A stretch of DNA of 64,000 bases from assembly GCF_025061645.1 (NCBI RefSeq), contig NZ_JANYMP010000006.1:317919-381918 (forward strand), in the 5' to 3' direction. The DNA comes from Umezawaea endophytica (lineage in GTDB: Bacteria > Actinomycetota > Actinomycetes > Mycobacteriales > Pseudonocardiaceae). Below, one piece after another: positions 23,925-32,721 of this stretch (its first letter is position 1; each line of letters begins with the position of its first letter). The notes below the pieces were generated by a model, which was not told the origin of the DNA, did not search any database, and saw only the letters and a list, made by a program, of their open reading frames with translations. Made by a program: the position numbers and the translations under genes.

Positions 23925-24950
23925 GTGGTCTACAAGCGCGTGATCCGCAAGGCGTTGTTCCGCTTGCACGGCGGGGACGCGGAGCGGGTCCACGAGACCA
24001 CCCTCGCCGCCCTGTCGCGGCTGAGCCCGGCGCTGCGGTTCGGCACGGGGGCCCGCAACGAGCGCACGGTGTTCGGCGTCCGGTTCCCGAACCCGGTCGG
24101 GCTCGCGGCCGGGATGGACAAGGACGGCCGCGCCCTGCCCGCGTGGGCGGCGATGGGGTTCGGGTTCGTCGAGGTCGGCACCGTCACCCGCCACCCGCAG
24201 CCGGGCAACCCCCGGCCGCGGCTGTTCCGGCTGCGCGAGAGCGAAGCGATCATCAACCGGATGGGGTTCAACAACGCCGGGGCGCAGGCGCTGGCCGCCA
24301 GGCTGGACCGGCTGGGGCCGCTCAGGGTGCCGCTGGGGATCAGCCTCGGCAAGTCCAAGGTGACCCCGGTCGAGGAGGCCGTGGAGGACTACTGCGCCTC
24401 GCTGCGCGCCCTGTACCGCCGGGGCGACTACTTCGCCGTCAACATCAGCTCGCCGAACACACCGGGCCTGCGGAGCCTCCAGGACCGGACGGCGTTGACG
24501 GAGCTGCTGGGCGAGCTGACGTCGACGGCGGACGAACTGGCCCACGGCGCGCCCCGCAAGCCGATCCTGGTGAAGATCGCGCCGGACCTGACCGACGACG
24601 CCGTCGCGGAACTGCTGGAGGTCTGCGACCAGCACGGCGTCAGCGGGCTGATCGCCACCAACACCACGCTCGGCCGCGACGGGCTCGCCCCGTCCGACCA
24701 GGGCCTCGCCAGCGAGGCGGGCGGCCTGAGCGGACGCCCGTTGGCCGCGCGGGCCCTCGAGGTGGTCCGGTTCGTCAGCAAGGAGACCGACGGCAAGCTG
24801 CCGATCATCGGCGTCGGCGGCATCTTCGGCCCGGACGACGCCCTGCGCATGGTCGACGCGGGCGCCGACCTCGTGCAGGTCTACAGCGGGTTCATCTACG
24901 AGGGGCCGGGGTTGGTGCGGCGGATCAACAACGCGCTGCGGGCCGGGTAG
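23925..24950 (+). CDS. pyrD: Dihydroorotate dehydrogenase, quinone type (class 2)
   Basis: 341-residue membrane-associated flavoenzyme of pyrimidine synthesis that oxidises dihydroorotate to orotate with quinone. Class 2 features: an amphipathic N-terminal extension (about residues 1-45), [15 protein letters not shown], the catalytic serine region [14 protein letters not shown], and the FMN-binding [10 protein letters not shown] and [10 protein letters not shown] near the end. The GTG start at 23925 has CAGGAGG upstream. It is convergent with a uracil permease gene only 3 bp away, placing synthesis and uptake of pyrimidines side by side. Confidence 0.95.
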   Translation: MVYKRVIRKALFRLHGGDAERVHETTLAALSRLSPALRFGTGARNERTVFGVRFPNPVGLAAGMDKDGRALPAWAAMGFGFVEVGTVTRHPQPGNPRPRLFRLRESEAIINRMGFNNAGAQALAARLDRLGPLRVPLGISLGKSKVTPVEEAVEDYCASLRALYRRGDYFAVNISSPNTPGLRSLQDRTALTELLGELTSTADELAHGAPRKPILVKIAPDLTDDAVAELLEVCDQHGVSGLIATNTTLGRDGLAPSDQGLASEAGGLSGRPLAARALEVVRFVSKETDGKLPIIGVGGIFGPDDALRMVDAGADLVQVYSGFIYEGPGLVRRINNALRAG

Positions 24951-24953
24951 CCG

Positions 24954-26213
24954 TCACCGCTGAGCGGGCTGAGCCGCCCTCAACCAGCGCATCACCGGGT
25001 GCAGGATCACGATCAGCAGCGAACCCCAGACCAGGCCGCCCAGCTCCATCGTGCCCAGCTTCATCGTCAGGTCACCGACACCCGCGACCAGCGCGGCCCC
25101 GCCGACCATGGCGTTGGCCGGGTTCGTCAGGTCGACCCGGTTGTCCATCCAGACGCGCACGCCGATGAGGCCGATCAACCCGTAGAGCACGAGCGTCGCG
25201 CCACCGAGCACGCCGGGCGGGATGGTCGCCATGGCGGCCGTGAACTTCGGCGAGAACGCCAGCAGCACGGCCCCGCACGCGGCCACCGCGTACGCCGCCG
25301 TCGAGTACACCTTGGTCACCGCCATCACCCCGATGTTCTCGGAGTACGTGGTCGTCCCGGACGCCCCGCCCAGTCCTCCGAGCAACGTCGAGAGCCCGTT
25401 CGCGATGATCGAGTCCCCCACGCTCCCGTCCAGGTTCCGCCCGGTCAACGCGGCCACGGCCTTCACGTGCCCCACGTTCTCCGCCACCAGGACGATCACC
25501 ACCGGCAGGAAGAGCAACGTCACCGACGGCCGCACCTCGGGCGTCTGGAAATCCGGCAACCCCACCCACGCCGCATCACGCAGCGCACGCACGCGCTCAT
25601 CGGCGATCTCCCCGAGCACCCCACCCAACACCCAGCCAGCCACGACGCCGAACAGCACGGACAGCCGGAACACCATCCGCCTCCCCAGCACCCCGGCGAG
25701 CAGGATGATCCCCATCGTCACAGCCGCCAGCAGCGGCTGCTTGGAGAACGAGTCGGTAGCGGAGTGCGACAGGTTGAGCCCGATCAGGATGACCACGGCC
25801 CCAGTCACCACCGGGGGCATCACCGAGTCGATCAACCGAACACCGAGCGCCTTGACCGCGATGCCGACGACGATGACCAGCAACCCCACGACCAGCACAC
25901 CACCGAGCTGAGCCGCGACCCCGTCCTCCCTGGACGCCGCCAGGGGCGCGATGAACGCGAACGACGCACCGAGATAGCTGGGCACCCTGTTCCGCGTGAG
26001 CAGCAGGAACAACAACGTGCCAAGACCGGAGAAGAGCAACGTGGTGCTGACGGGCAAACCGGTAACAGCGGGTACCACCGCGGTGGCACTGATCATCGCC
26101 ACCAGGTGCTGAACACCGAAGCCCATCGTGAGCGGCCAACTCAACCGCTCCTGCGCGCCCACGGCTTCACCGTCGGTAACCCGACCATCACCGTGCACGG
26201 TCCACAACGCCAC
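24954..26213 (-). CDS. uraA: Uracil/xanthine permease (NCS2 family)
   Basis: 419-residue nucleobase:cation symporter with 12-14 membrane segments. Family landmarks are GFGVQHLVAM near the N-terminus, the QH motif, LFLPVVIVLVAENVGHVKAV, and NIGVMAVTKVYST. The position next to pyrD and the similarity to UraA/PyrP suggest uracil, but xanthine cannot be excluded. The start is GTG at 26213 with GGGAGGG upstream. The 5' flank is an unusually long gene-free stretch that contains palindromic element copy B. Confidence 0.88.
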   Translation of the reverse strand: MALWTVHGDGRVTDGEAVGAQERLSWPLTMGFGVQHLVAMISATAVVPAVTGLPVSTTLLFSGLGTLLFLLLTRNRVPSYLGASFAFIAPLAASREDGVAAQLGGVLVVGLLVIVVGIAVKALGVRLIDSVMPPVVTGAVVILIGLNLSHSATDSFSKQPLLAAVTMGIILLAGVLGRRMVFRLSVLFGVVAGWVLGGVLGEIADERVRALRDAAWVGLPDFQTPEVRPSVTLLFLPVVIVLVAENVGHVKAVAALTGRNLDGSVGDSIIANGLSTLLGGLGGASGTTTYSENIGVMAVTKVYSTAAYAVAACGAVLLAFSPKFTAAMATIPPGVLGGATLVLYGLIGLIGVRVWMDNRVDLTNPANAMVGGAALVAGVGDLTMKLGTMELGGLVWGSLLIVILHPVMRWLRAAQPAQR

Positions 26214-26704
26214 TCAATGCCCTCCCGGCAGCTACGCCGGACGCCCCTGTCCGACCAAGGAATCCTGCCACGCCACGTAGCCAATAAGGCTATATAACGG
26301 TCTGATAATCACACGAAGGCACTAAGATTCTTCGGCTGAACCACAGGTTCGGGCCAACTCAACTACGCTTGGTGACGTAACGCCATACGAGCAGATGGCC
26401 CCGAGCCGATATACGGGTTGCACGCTTGACTGAGCTTACTGCGCGTAAATCTCCCACCCAGATGGGGGCACCACCAACACACCACACCACCAAGGTGACC
26501 GTCAGTAACAGCCCAACAGCAAGCAGACACCACCAAGACAACGACAACAATCAACAACAACGAAGACACAAAGCACCGGGCGACAGGTGAAACTCATCAT
26601 CAACCCACCAAAGCCGACCCACCCCGACCTACCCATAGCGCTCCCCTATAGCGCCCACCCATAGGCCGATTGACCAGCAAAAACGAAGCCACAGCCCTAA
26701 AACC
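26214..26704. other. A/C-rich intergenic region upstream of the uracil permease
   Basis: About 490 bases, less GC-rich than the genome average and rich in A and C on the plus strand (for example 26500-26560, CAACAACAAC-type runs). It should contain the permease promoter, but no clear hexamer pair was selected. Short minus-strand frames at 26359-26569 show no protein features. Confidence 0.45.
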
Positions 26705-26822
26705 GTGGCCGATTTTACTTGGGGGATTCGACCCTTAAACTTTCGCCGGGCGGCAGCTTCACCCTCCGCCCTAAGTGCCCGGCGAAGGGTCGAATCTAGG
26801 GGCCCCAAGTCAAATCGGCCAC
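26705..26822 (-). repeat. Palindromic structured element, copy B (reverse orientation)
   Basis: 118-bp copy of the element at 13116-13234, inverted. Read on the minus strand the outer 20-bp arms are identical to copy A, including the G-A mismatch. The middle stem reads GATTCGACCCTT/AAGGGTCGAATC instead of GATTTGCCCCTT/AAGGGGCAAATC, so two base pairs have changed on both sides and pairing is preserved. The apical stem CGCCGGGC/GCCCGGCG and the loop GGGCGGAGGGTGAAGCTGCC are the same as in copy A, with differences just before the loop and in the 3' bulge. Confidence 0.9.
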
Positions 26823-26984
26823 ACCACGCCGGAACGCGACCCGCAGCCGGTGACCCCCCTGGAACCCGCAGCCTCCCCCAGGTGACCACGCCGGAACCGC
26901 AGCCATCCACCCGCCGACCACGCTGGAACCCACAGCCGCCACCCGCCGACCACGCTGGAACCCACAGCCACCCAAAACCCACGA

Positions 26985-27782
26985 TCAACGAGACAAATCC
27001 CGCAGGGCCGACGCCAACCCAGCCAGATGATCCGTGGCGTCGTTCAACGCGTGCCGGTTGTCCACAGCCGTACTGGCGGCCAACGCCCGCCCAGCAGCCG
27101 CCACCAACACGCAGTACCCGTCCACCCCTTCATCCAACTGCCCCCGCAACCGCCGAACCCCCTCCACCAGGGGCCCACGATCCAACGGAGGAGCCGTATC
27201 CCGAGCCCTCTCCACGGCCTGCAACTGCCCGGACACAGCCCGAATAGCCGCAGCAGCCTCAACACTGGTAACCCGAGCCTGATCCACAGACTCCGAAGGC
27301 ACCGACGTCAACGACGTCGAGTCAAGCTGCCGCAGCAACTCGAGCAACGTCTCCTCAGCATCCTCCAACCGCTGCATCGGCTGCCGAGCAGCAGACGAGT
27401 GCGAAGGCAGCGGCACCCGAGCCGGCGGCGCGGTCAACGCCAACTTCTCCCGAGCAGCACTGATCTGCCGCATCTTCGAACCGGTCCGAAACGCCAGCAC
27501 GCCGACGAGCGCACCACCAACGGCCGCCCCGACCCCGACCTCAACGGCGAACACACCCAGGAACGCGAACAACCCGATCACGCTCAGCACGGCGAGCAGG
27601 CTGAACCACACGGTCATCGCCCGCCCGGCCCGCCGATGCCTGCGGTCCAGCTTCGCCACCGGGTTGTTCCAGGCGTCCAGACGCCTGCGTACCTGATCCG
27701 CGACGGGGCCCTGCAACTGACCGCCGACCATCTGCGCGATCTCGCCCGCGGTCTTCTTGCGGGGCCCCATCCCGTAGCTCAT
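26985..27782 (-). CDS. pspM: Phage shock envelope-stress protein PspM
   Basis: 265-residue membrane protein in the place of M. tuberculosis Rv2743c. Two adjacent helices (about residues 56-74 and 76-95) follow a basic N-terminal region; the rest is helical and probably coiled coil (residues 135-265). In M. tuberculosis PspM links PspA to the membrane and is required for the lipid-stress response. The ATG at 27782 lies 13 bp after the pspA stop, so the two are co-transcribed; a second in-frame ATG is four codons downstream. The third partner, PspN, is absent. Confidence 0.85.
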   Translation of the reverse strand: MSYGMGPRKKTAGEIAQMVGGQLQGPVADQVRRRLDAWNNPVAKLDRRHRRAGRAMTVWFSLLAVLSVIGLFAFLGVFAVEVGVGAAVGGALVGVLAFRTGSKMRQISAAREKLALTAPPARVPLPSHSSAARQPMQRLEDAEETLLELLRQLDSTSLTSVPSESVDQARVTSVEAAAAIRAVSGQLQAVERARDTAPPLDRGPLVEGVRRLRGQLDEGVDGYCVLVAAAGRALAASTAVDNRHALNDATDHLAGLASALRDLSR

Positions 27783-27795
27783 CCGACGTCTCCGG

Positions 27796-28662
27796 TCAGC
27801 CCTGGCCGGCAGGGGGGTTCTGCTGCGGCATCTGCTGGGTCTGCTGCGACTGCGACTGCTGCACGCGGGCCGCGATCTCCTGCTGGATGCTCGCCGCGGC
27901 GCTGGTCGACGAACCGCTGGTGACCTCGCCCGCGACCTTGCCGCCGCCCATGGAGGCGCGGATCTGCTCCAGGCGGGACGAGCCCGCCATCTGCGTGGTC
28001 GACTGCTGGACCTCCAGCATCCGGCCCTGCACCGAGTTCTGCGCCAGTTCCGCGGAGCCGAGGGCGGTGGTGTACCGCTTCTCGATCTTGTCGCGGACCT
28101 CTTCCAAGGACGGGGTGTTGCCCGGTGCGGCCAGTTCGGTCATCTGGCGCAGCGACGAGGAGACCTGCTCCTGCATCTTGGCCTGTTCAAGCTGGCTGAG
28201 GAGCTTCGTGCGCTCCGCGAGCTTGGACTGGAGGACCATCGCGTTGCGCTCGACGGCCTGCTTCGCCTGGCCCGCCGCCTGGAGCGACTGGTCGTGCAGG
28301 GTCTTCAGGTCCTCGATGCCCTGCTCCGCCGTGACGAGCTGGGTGGCGAACGAGGTGGCCGCGTTCTCGAACTCCCCGGCCTTCTTCTCGTCGCCCTTCG
28401 CCCTGGCCTCGTCCGCGAGGACGAGTGCCTGGCGGGCGGAGGACTGGAGCTTCTCGACCTCGCCGAGCTGGCGGTTGAGCTTCATTTCGAGCTGGCGCTG
28501 GTTGCCGATGACCGCGGCCGCCTGCTGGGACAGCGCCTGGTGCTGCCGCTGCGCCTCCTCGATGGCCTGCTGGATCTGCACCTTGGGGTCGGCGTGCTCA
28601 TCGATCTTCGACGAGAACGCCGCCATGAAGTACTTCCACGCCTTCACGAAAGGGTTGGCCAT
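27796..28662 (-). CDS. pspA: Phage shock protein A (PspA/IM30, 35-kDa antigen type)
   Basis: 288-residue ESCRT-III-like membrane-stress effector. It starts with the conserved [20 protein letters not shown] amphipathic helix and [14 protein letters not shown], followed by about 190 residues of coiled coil, and ends in a Gln/Ser/Pro-rich tail (residues 240-288). PspA oligomerises on damaged membrane. AGGAG lies just before the ATG. A candidate extracytoplasmic-sigma promoter (28711-28737) lies 49-75 bp upstream; with clgR immediately upstream this copies the M. tuberculosis clgR-pspA-pspM stress circuit. Confidence 0.95.
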   Translation of the reverse strand: MANPFVKAWKYFMAAFSSKIDEHADPKVQIQQAIEEAQRQHQALSQQAAAVIGNQRQLEMKLNRQLGEVEKLQSSARQALVLADEARAKGDEKKAGEFENAATSFATQLVTAEQGIEDLKTLHDQSLQAAGQAKQAVERNAMVLQSKLAERTKLLSQLEQAKMQEQVSSSLRQMTELAAPGNTPSLEEVRDKIEKRYTTALGSAELAQNSVQGRMLEVQQSTTQMAGSSRLEQIRASMGGGKVAGEVTSGSSTSAAASIQQEIAARVQQSQSQQTQQMPQQNPPAGQG

Positions 28663-28710
28663 CTCCTACGCCTGCCTTCTCCGTACTTCCTGGCTCGCGC
28701 TCGTGATTGG

Positions 28711-28737
28711 CAACGACCCGGTGCCGGTGTTGGTTCC
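28711..28737 (-). promoter_or_regulatory. Candidate sigma-E-type promoter of pspA
   Basis: On the minus strand GGAACC (28737-28732) and CGTTG (28715-28711): GGAAC is followed by 18 bases and GTT. This agrees with the known GGAAC-N18-GTT pattern of the SigE/SigH class. The start point would give a leader of about 40 nt before pspA. A terminator for clgR lies upstream, so pspA needs its own promoter. Confidence 0.65.
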
Positions 28738-28899
28738 ATCGTGTCAGTTGTGCCGCGCTGCTTCCACCGACCGGGGGAGATATCCGGGATCACCCTGAGA
28801 CCGCCCCGCGACTTTCGTCGTCGGCGTGGTCAATCCTGCCCCGTCGCGTGCGGGGATGGTCGGCAACCCCCACCCGGCGTGGCCAACTCGTTGTATGCG

Positions 28900-28936
28900 A
28901 CAGCGCCGAGACGGGGTGTCCCCCGCTCGGCGCTGT
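28900..28936 (-). terminator. clgR terminator hairpin
   Basis: Perfect 11-bp inverted repeat ACAGCGCCGAG/CTCGGCGCTGT with a 15-base loop, 15 bases after the clgR stop. No T-run follows. Confidence 0.75.
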
Positions 28937-28951
28937 GATCGCGTGTGTGGA

Positions 28952-29380
28952 TCAGGCCGCCACCACGGCACCGCGTGGTGGACTGATCGAAGTGGACAGC
29001 CTGTGGCTGAGTACTGGCTGTAGCCGCAGGTCGGACAGGTCGTTGCCGATCACCGCGGGCACCAGGGTGCCCGCGTCCAGACTCGGTTCCAGCCCTGCCT
29101 TGGCGGGCTCGCGCTTGGTGAGCGCCGCCGGGCTGGTGACCGGCTCCAGGGCGCTCATGTCACTGGCGACCCGGTTGAGTAGTTCGGACAGGGGCAGGTC
29201 CAACGCCTCGCAAATAGCCGCCAGCAGCTCGCTGGAGGCTTCTTTGCGGCCACGCTCCACCTCGGACAGGTACCCCAGGCTGACACGGGCGGTCCTGGAG
29301 ACCTCGCGCAGCGTGCGGCGTTGGGTGGTGCGGGCATGGCGGAGCCGATCACCGATCGCCTCGCGTAGCAGCACGGTCAT
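28952..29380 (-). CDS. clgR: ClgR-like XRE transcriptional activator
   Basis: 142-residue regulator with an N-terminal helix-turn-helix (about residues 8-65; [28 protein letters not shown] contains the two helices, split here by function). ClgR activates clp protease, pspA and other stress genes in actinobacteria. The C-terminus ends AVVAA; a terminal AA resembles a ClpP-recognised degron, and ClgR turnover by Clp is known, so feedback proteolysis is likely. ATG at 29380 has GGAAGGAGG upstream. It is followed by pspA-pspM and preceded by cinA-pgsA-rimO, as in M. tuberculosis. Confidence 0.9.
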   Translation of the reverse strand: MTVLLREAIGDRLRHARTTQRRTLREVSRTARVSLGYLSEVERGRKEASSELLAAICEALDLPLSELLNRVASDMSALEPVTSPAALTKREPAKAGLEPSLDAGTLVPAVIGNDLSDLRLQPVLSHRLSTSISPPRGAVVAA

Positions 29381-29535
29381 CGCGCGCCTCCTTCCGGCCG
29401 GCCGTGCCCCCACGTTACCGATACACCCGGACAACGGGCAGTTACTTCGGGACACGTCCGCCAAGGGCGAACGAGTGGCGAGGCCGTCGAGTTCCCGGCC
29501 CGTTCACCGTTCGGCCACGGAATCCACGGGGCACG

Positions 29536-30012
29536 TCACCCGGAAGTGCTGGTCAGCCGGTTCACCAGGAGGGTGAGGGCCCCGACGACGGACGCCGCGC
29601 GAACTTCGTGACGATCGCCACCCAGAGTCATCGTCTCGACCGAGGTTCCCGCCGCGCCCGCCACGGCGACGTGCACGGTGCCCGGCGCGACGCCGTCCTG
29701 CGGGTCCGGACCGGCCACACCGGTCAGCCCGAGGCCCCAGGTCGCCCCGCAGCGCGTCCGAGCGCCGACGGCCAACTGGCGGGCCACCTCCGGGTGCACC
29801 GCGCCGTGCTCGGCCAGCAGGGCCTCGTCCACGCCCGCGAGCGCGTGCTTGAGGTCGGTCGCGTAGACGACCAGGCCGCCGCGCACGACGGCGCTGGAGC
29901 CCTGCACGGACGTCAGCGCGGCCGTCACGAGACCGGCGGTCAACGATTCGGCGGTCGCCACGGTCTCGCCCCGTTCGCGCAGGAGCGCGACCACGGCGGC
30001 CGGGTCGGTCAC
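29536..30012 (-). CDS. CinA C-terminal family protein (nicotinamide-nucleotide amidohydrolase, PncC type)
   Basis: 158-residue single-domain CinA protein, corresponding to the PncC half only. Conserved features are VATAESLTAGLV near residue 18, YATDLKHALAGV (about residue 50) and GLTGVAGPDPQDGVAPGTVHVA (read in two parts, about residues 95-117). PncC converts NMN to nicotinate mononucleotide in pyridine-nucleotide salvage; the family also appears in competence loci. The start is GTG at 30012, overlapping the pgsA stop by 4 bp (GTGA). Last gene of the rimO-pgsA-cinA operon. Confidence 0.88.
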   Translation of the reverse strand: MTDPAAVVALLRERGETVATAESLTAGLVTAALTSVQGSSAVVRGGLVVYATDLKHALAGVDEALLAEHGAVHPEVARQLAVGARTRCGATWGLGLTGVAGPDPQDGVAPGTVHVAVAGAAGTSVETMTLGGDRHEVRAASVVGALTLLVNRLTSTSG

Positions 30013-30614
30013 GCGCCCGCCACGGCGCGACGGCCGCGGGCGCGGAGCCGCACGGCGCGGACGACGTAGTCGACGCCCGTCACGACGGTCAGGATCACCG
30101 CGGCGCCCATGAGCACCTCGGCGACCGGGACCAGCAGCGGGGGCAGCGGCAGCACGTAGAGGCCGATGGCGAAGACCTGCACGAGCGTCTTCAGCTTGCC
30201 GCCCCGGCTGGCCGGGATCACGCCGTGCCGGATGACCCAGAACCGCAGCAGCGTCACGCCGATCTCGCGGACGGCGATGACCACCGTCACCCACCACGGC
30301 AGTTCGCCGAGCAGGCTCAGGCCGACCAGCGCGGCGCCGGTGAGCGCCTTGTCCGCGATCGGGTCCGCGATCTTGCCGAAGTCCGTGATGAGGCCGTGCT
30401 TGCGGGCCAGGTTGCCGTCCACGTGGTCGGTGAACGACGCGACGGCGAACACCGCGAACGCGGCCAGCCGCCACGTGGTCTGGTGGCCGTCTGCGGCGAA
30501 CAGGGCGGCCAGGAACACGGGGACCAGCACGAGCCGGGACATCGTCAGGATGTTCGCGATGTTGAGCAGCGGGACCGGTGTCGCTGTGGGCGGGTCTCCG
30601 CCCACGTCCGTCAT
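30009..30614 (-). CDS. pgsA: CDP-diacylglycerol-glycerol-3-phosphate 3-phosphatidyltransferase
   Basis: 201-residue integral membrane enzyme for phosphatidylglycerophosphate, the first committed step to phosphatidylglycerol and cardiolipin. The CDP-alcohol phosphotransferase signature is complete: [20 protein letters not shown] followed by ADPIAD supplies the DG-AR-G-D-D residues. Five or six membrane helices. The ATG at 30614 follows AAGGGGCGG and overlaps the rimO stop by 4 bp. Position equals M. tuberculosis pgsA3. Confidence 0.93.
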   Translation of the reverse strand: MTDVGGDPPTATPVPLLNIANILTMSRLVLVPVFLAALFAADGHQTTWRLAAFAVFAVASFTDHVDGNLARKHGLITDFGKIADPIADKALTGAALVGLSLLGELPWWVTVVIAVREIGVTLLRFWVIRHGVIPASRGGKLKTLVQVFAIGLYVLPLPPLLVPVAEVLMGAAVILTVVTGVDYVVRAVRLRARGRRAVAGA

Positions 30615-32059
30615 CGGGGACCGCCCCTTGGCAGGACCTCGATCGGGGTGCACACCAGGTCGACGCCCTCGGACGAGTCGACGACGCAGCGCACCAGGTC
30701 GCCGACCTTGAGGTCCTCGGCGTCCACGATCACGCACTCGCCGTCGACCTCGGGGGCCTGGTGGGCGGCGCGGCCGACGCAGTCGGACTCGTCGTCCTCC
30801 TCGTGCTCGACCAGGACGACCACCTCCTGCCCGACCCTGTCCTCGGCGCGCTGGGTGGTCAACTCCTCGACCAGCGCGGTCAGGCGGGTGACGCGGGCGG
30901 TGATCGTGTCGGCGTCGAGCTTGTCCGGCAGGTCCTCGGCCTCCGTGCCGTCCTCGTCGGAGTAGCCGAAGACGCCGACGGCGTCGAGCATGCCCTCGGT
31001 GAGGAAGCGCTCCAGCTCGGCCACGTCCTCCTCGGTCTCACCGGGGAAGCCGACGATCACGTTGCTGCGGATGCCCGCCTCGGGCGCCAGCTCGCGGATC
31101 TGCTTGATCAGCCCGAGGAACGAGTCCGTGGAGCCGAAGCGGCGCATGCGGCGCAGCACCGACTCGCTGGAGTGCTGGAACGACATGTCGAAGTACTGGG
31201 CGACACCGGGGGTGGTCGCGATGGCCTTGACCAGGCCGGGCTTCGTCTCGGCGGGCTGGAGGTAGGACACGCGGACCCGGTCGATGCCCTCGATCTCGGC
31301 GAGCCGGGGCAGCAGCACGTCCAGCGCGCTGCCGCCGCCCAGCTCGCGCGGCAGGTCCTTGCCGTAGGACGTCGAGTTCTCGCTGACCAGGAACAGCTCG
31401 CGCACGCCCTGCTCGGCCAGCCAGCGCGCCTCGGCCACGACCTCGTCGGGGTGGCGCGACACGAACGAGCCGCGGAACGACGGGATGGCGCAGAACGAGC
31501 AGCGGCGGTCGCAGCCGGACGCGATCTTCAGCGGCGCCACCGGAGCGGTGTCCAGGCGCTTGCGCATGACCTTCGTCGGGCCCCAGCCGTGGCCGGGCAC
31601 CTGCACGTCGTCCTTGGCGACCGCGGCGGGCCGCTGCACCGGTGTCAGCGGCAGCAGCGTGCGGCGGTCGACCGGCTTGTGCGACTCGATCGAGCGACCC
31701 GCGGCCACGTCGTCCAGGCGGGCGGCCAGGTCGGCGTAGTGGTCGAAGCCGAGCACCGCGTCGGCCTCGGGCAGGCTCGACGCCAGCTCCGCGCCGTACC
31801 TCTCGGCCATGCAGCCGACCGCGACGACCTTCGCGCCGCTGTCCGACGCGGCGAGCAGCGTGTCGATGGAGTCCTTCTTCGCGGACTCGACGAAACCGCA
31901 GGTGTTGACCACCACGACGTCCGCACCGCCGTCGTCGGTGTCGACCAGTTCCCACCCGCCGCTCGTCAGCCGACCGGCGAGTTCTTCCGAGTCGACCTCG
32001 TTGCGGGCGCACCCGAGAGTGAGCATGGCGACGCGCTTGGACGTGGTGGGAGTGGACAC
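30611..32059 (-). CDS. rimO: Ribosomal protein S12 methylthiotransferase RimO
   Basis: 482-residue radical SAM enzyme that adds a methylthio group to the conserved aspartate of ribosomal protein S12. The N-terminal cluster cysteines are C17, C54 and C83 ([26 protein letters not shown]) and the radical SAM CxxxCxxC is C183-C187-C190 (CDRRCSFC); a TRAM domain ends the protein. The start GTG at 32059 gives the normal N-terminus, with TACCCT six bases upstream suggesting a leaderless message. It heads the operon with pgsA and cinA and is divergent from argA. Confidence 0.93.
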   Translation of the reverse strand: MSTPTTSKRVAMLTLGCARNEVDSEELAGRLTSGGWELVDTDDGGADVVVVNTCGFVESAKKDSIDTLLAASDSGAKVVAVGCMAERYGAELASSLPEADAVLGFDHYADLAARLDDVAAGRSIESHKPVDRRTLLPLTPVQRPAAVAKDDVQVPGHGWGPTKVMRKRLDTAPVAPLKIASGCDRRCSFCAIPSFRGSFVSRHPDEVVAEARWLAEQGVRELFLVSENSTSYGKDLPRELGGGSALDVLLPRLAEIEGIDRVRVSYLQPAETKPGLVKAIATTPGVAQYFDMSFQHSSESVLRRMRRFGSTDSFLGLIKQIRELAPEAGIRSNVIVGFPGETEEDVAELERFLTEGMLDAVGVFGYSDEDGTEAEDLPDKLDADTITARVTRLTALVEELTTQRAEDRVGQEVVVLVEHEEDDESDCVGRAAHQAPEVDGECVIVDAEDLKVGDLVRCVVDSSEGVDLVCTPIEVLPRGGPR

Positions 32060-32166
32060 GCGCCCAGGGTAACCGGCCAGGGGGCGTTGGTTGGAATTCA
32101 CTCCCGCTGCACCAGTGGGACACGTGACACCGGCGGAGTTCCGCCGCGGGGATAAATTCAGCGGTC

Positions 32167-32667
32167 GTGAGCAGTGGTGTAGTCGTGCGAAGGGCCCGCA
32201 CCAGCGACGTGCGGGCGATGAAGGCACTGGTCGACCAGTACGTCGGCAAGGTGCTGCTGGAGAAACCCCTGGTCACCCTGTACGAGAACGTCCAGGAGTT
32301 CTGGGTCGCGGAGATCGACGGCGTCGTGCTCGGCTGTGGCGCGCTGCACGTGCTGTGGGAGGACCTGGCCGAGATCAGGACGGTCGCGGTCGACCCGGCG
32401 GCGCTCGGGCGAGGCCTGGGTCACCGGATCGTGGCGCAACTCGTGTCCGTCGCCAGGGAGCTGGAGCTGTCGCGGATCTTCGTGCTGACGTTCGAGACGG
32501 AGTTCTTCGGCAGGCACGGTTTCGTCGAGATCGACGGGACGCCGGTGTCGCCGGAGGTGTACGAGGAGATCCGGCGCTCGGTGGACGAGGGCGTCGCCGA
32601 GTTCCTCGACTTGTCCTACGTGAAGCCGAACACGCTGGGGAACTCCCGGATGCTGCTCCACCTCTAA
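32167..32667 (+). CDS. argA: Amino-acid N-acetyltransferase (short ArgA, Rv2747 type)
   Basis: 166-residue GNAT enzyme matching the single-domain N-acetylglutamate synthase of mycobacteria, which starts arginine synthesis. The acetyl-CoA loop is [15 protein letters not shown] (about residues 78-92); [16 protein letters not shown] marks the family. It lies between rimO and ftsK as in M. tuberculosis. The start GTG at 32167 has no ribosome site, but TAAATT lies eight bases upstream, so the transcript may be leaderless. ArgR-type operators were not identified. Confidence 0.85.
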   Translation: MSSGVVVRRARTSDVRAMKALVDQYVGKVLLEKPLVTLYENVQEFWVAEIDGVVLGCGALHVLWEDLAEIRTVAVDPAALGRGLGHRIVAQLVSVARELELSRIFVLTFETEFFGRHGFVEIDGTPVSPEVYEEIRRSVDEGVAEFLDLSYVKPNTLGNSRMLLHL

Positions 32668-32669
32668 CC

Positions 32670-32681
32670 GTTCGAGCGAAC
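32670..32681. promoter_or_regulatory. Palindrome upstream of the MerR gene
   Basis: GTTCGAGCGAAC (GTTCG-AG-CGAAC) begins three bases after the argA stop and 41 bp before the MerR ATG; a smaller ACTA-GAA-TAGT palindrome (32682-32692) and TTGACT (32694-32699) follow. It is a candidate operator for the MerR protein. It does not fit the LexA consensus. Confidence 0.45.
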
Positions 32682-32721
32682 ACTAGAATAGTCTTGACTG
32701 TGCGAGTGGGGCGCGACCAGG

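Noticed and set aside
26359..26569. Small minus-strand membrane-like frames upstream of the uracil permease
   Set aside because: No ribosome site, two overlapping frames of equal quality, and composition typical of the A/C-rich spacer.
32670..32681. LexA box before the MerR gene
   Set aside because: The dyad is GTTCG-N2-CGAAC, not TCGAAC-N4-GTTCGA, so it does not fit the consensus met at dinB.
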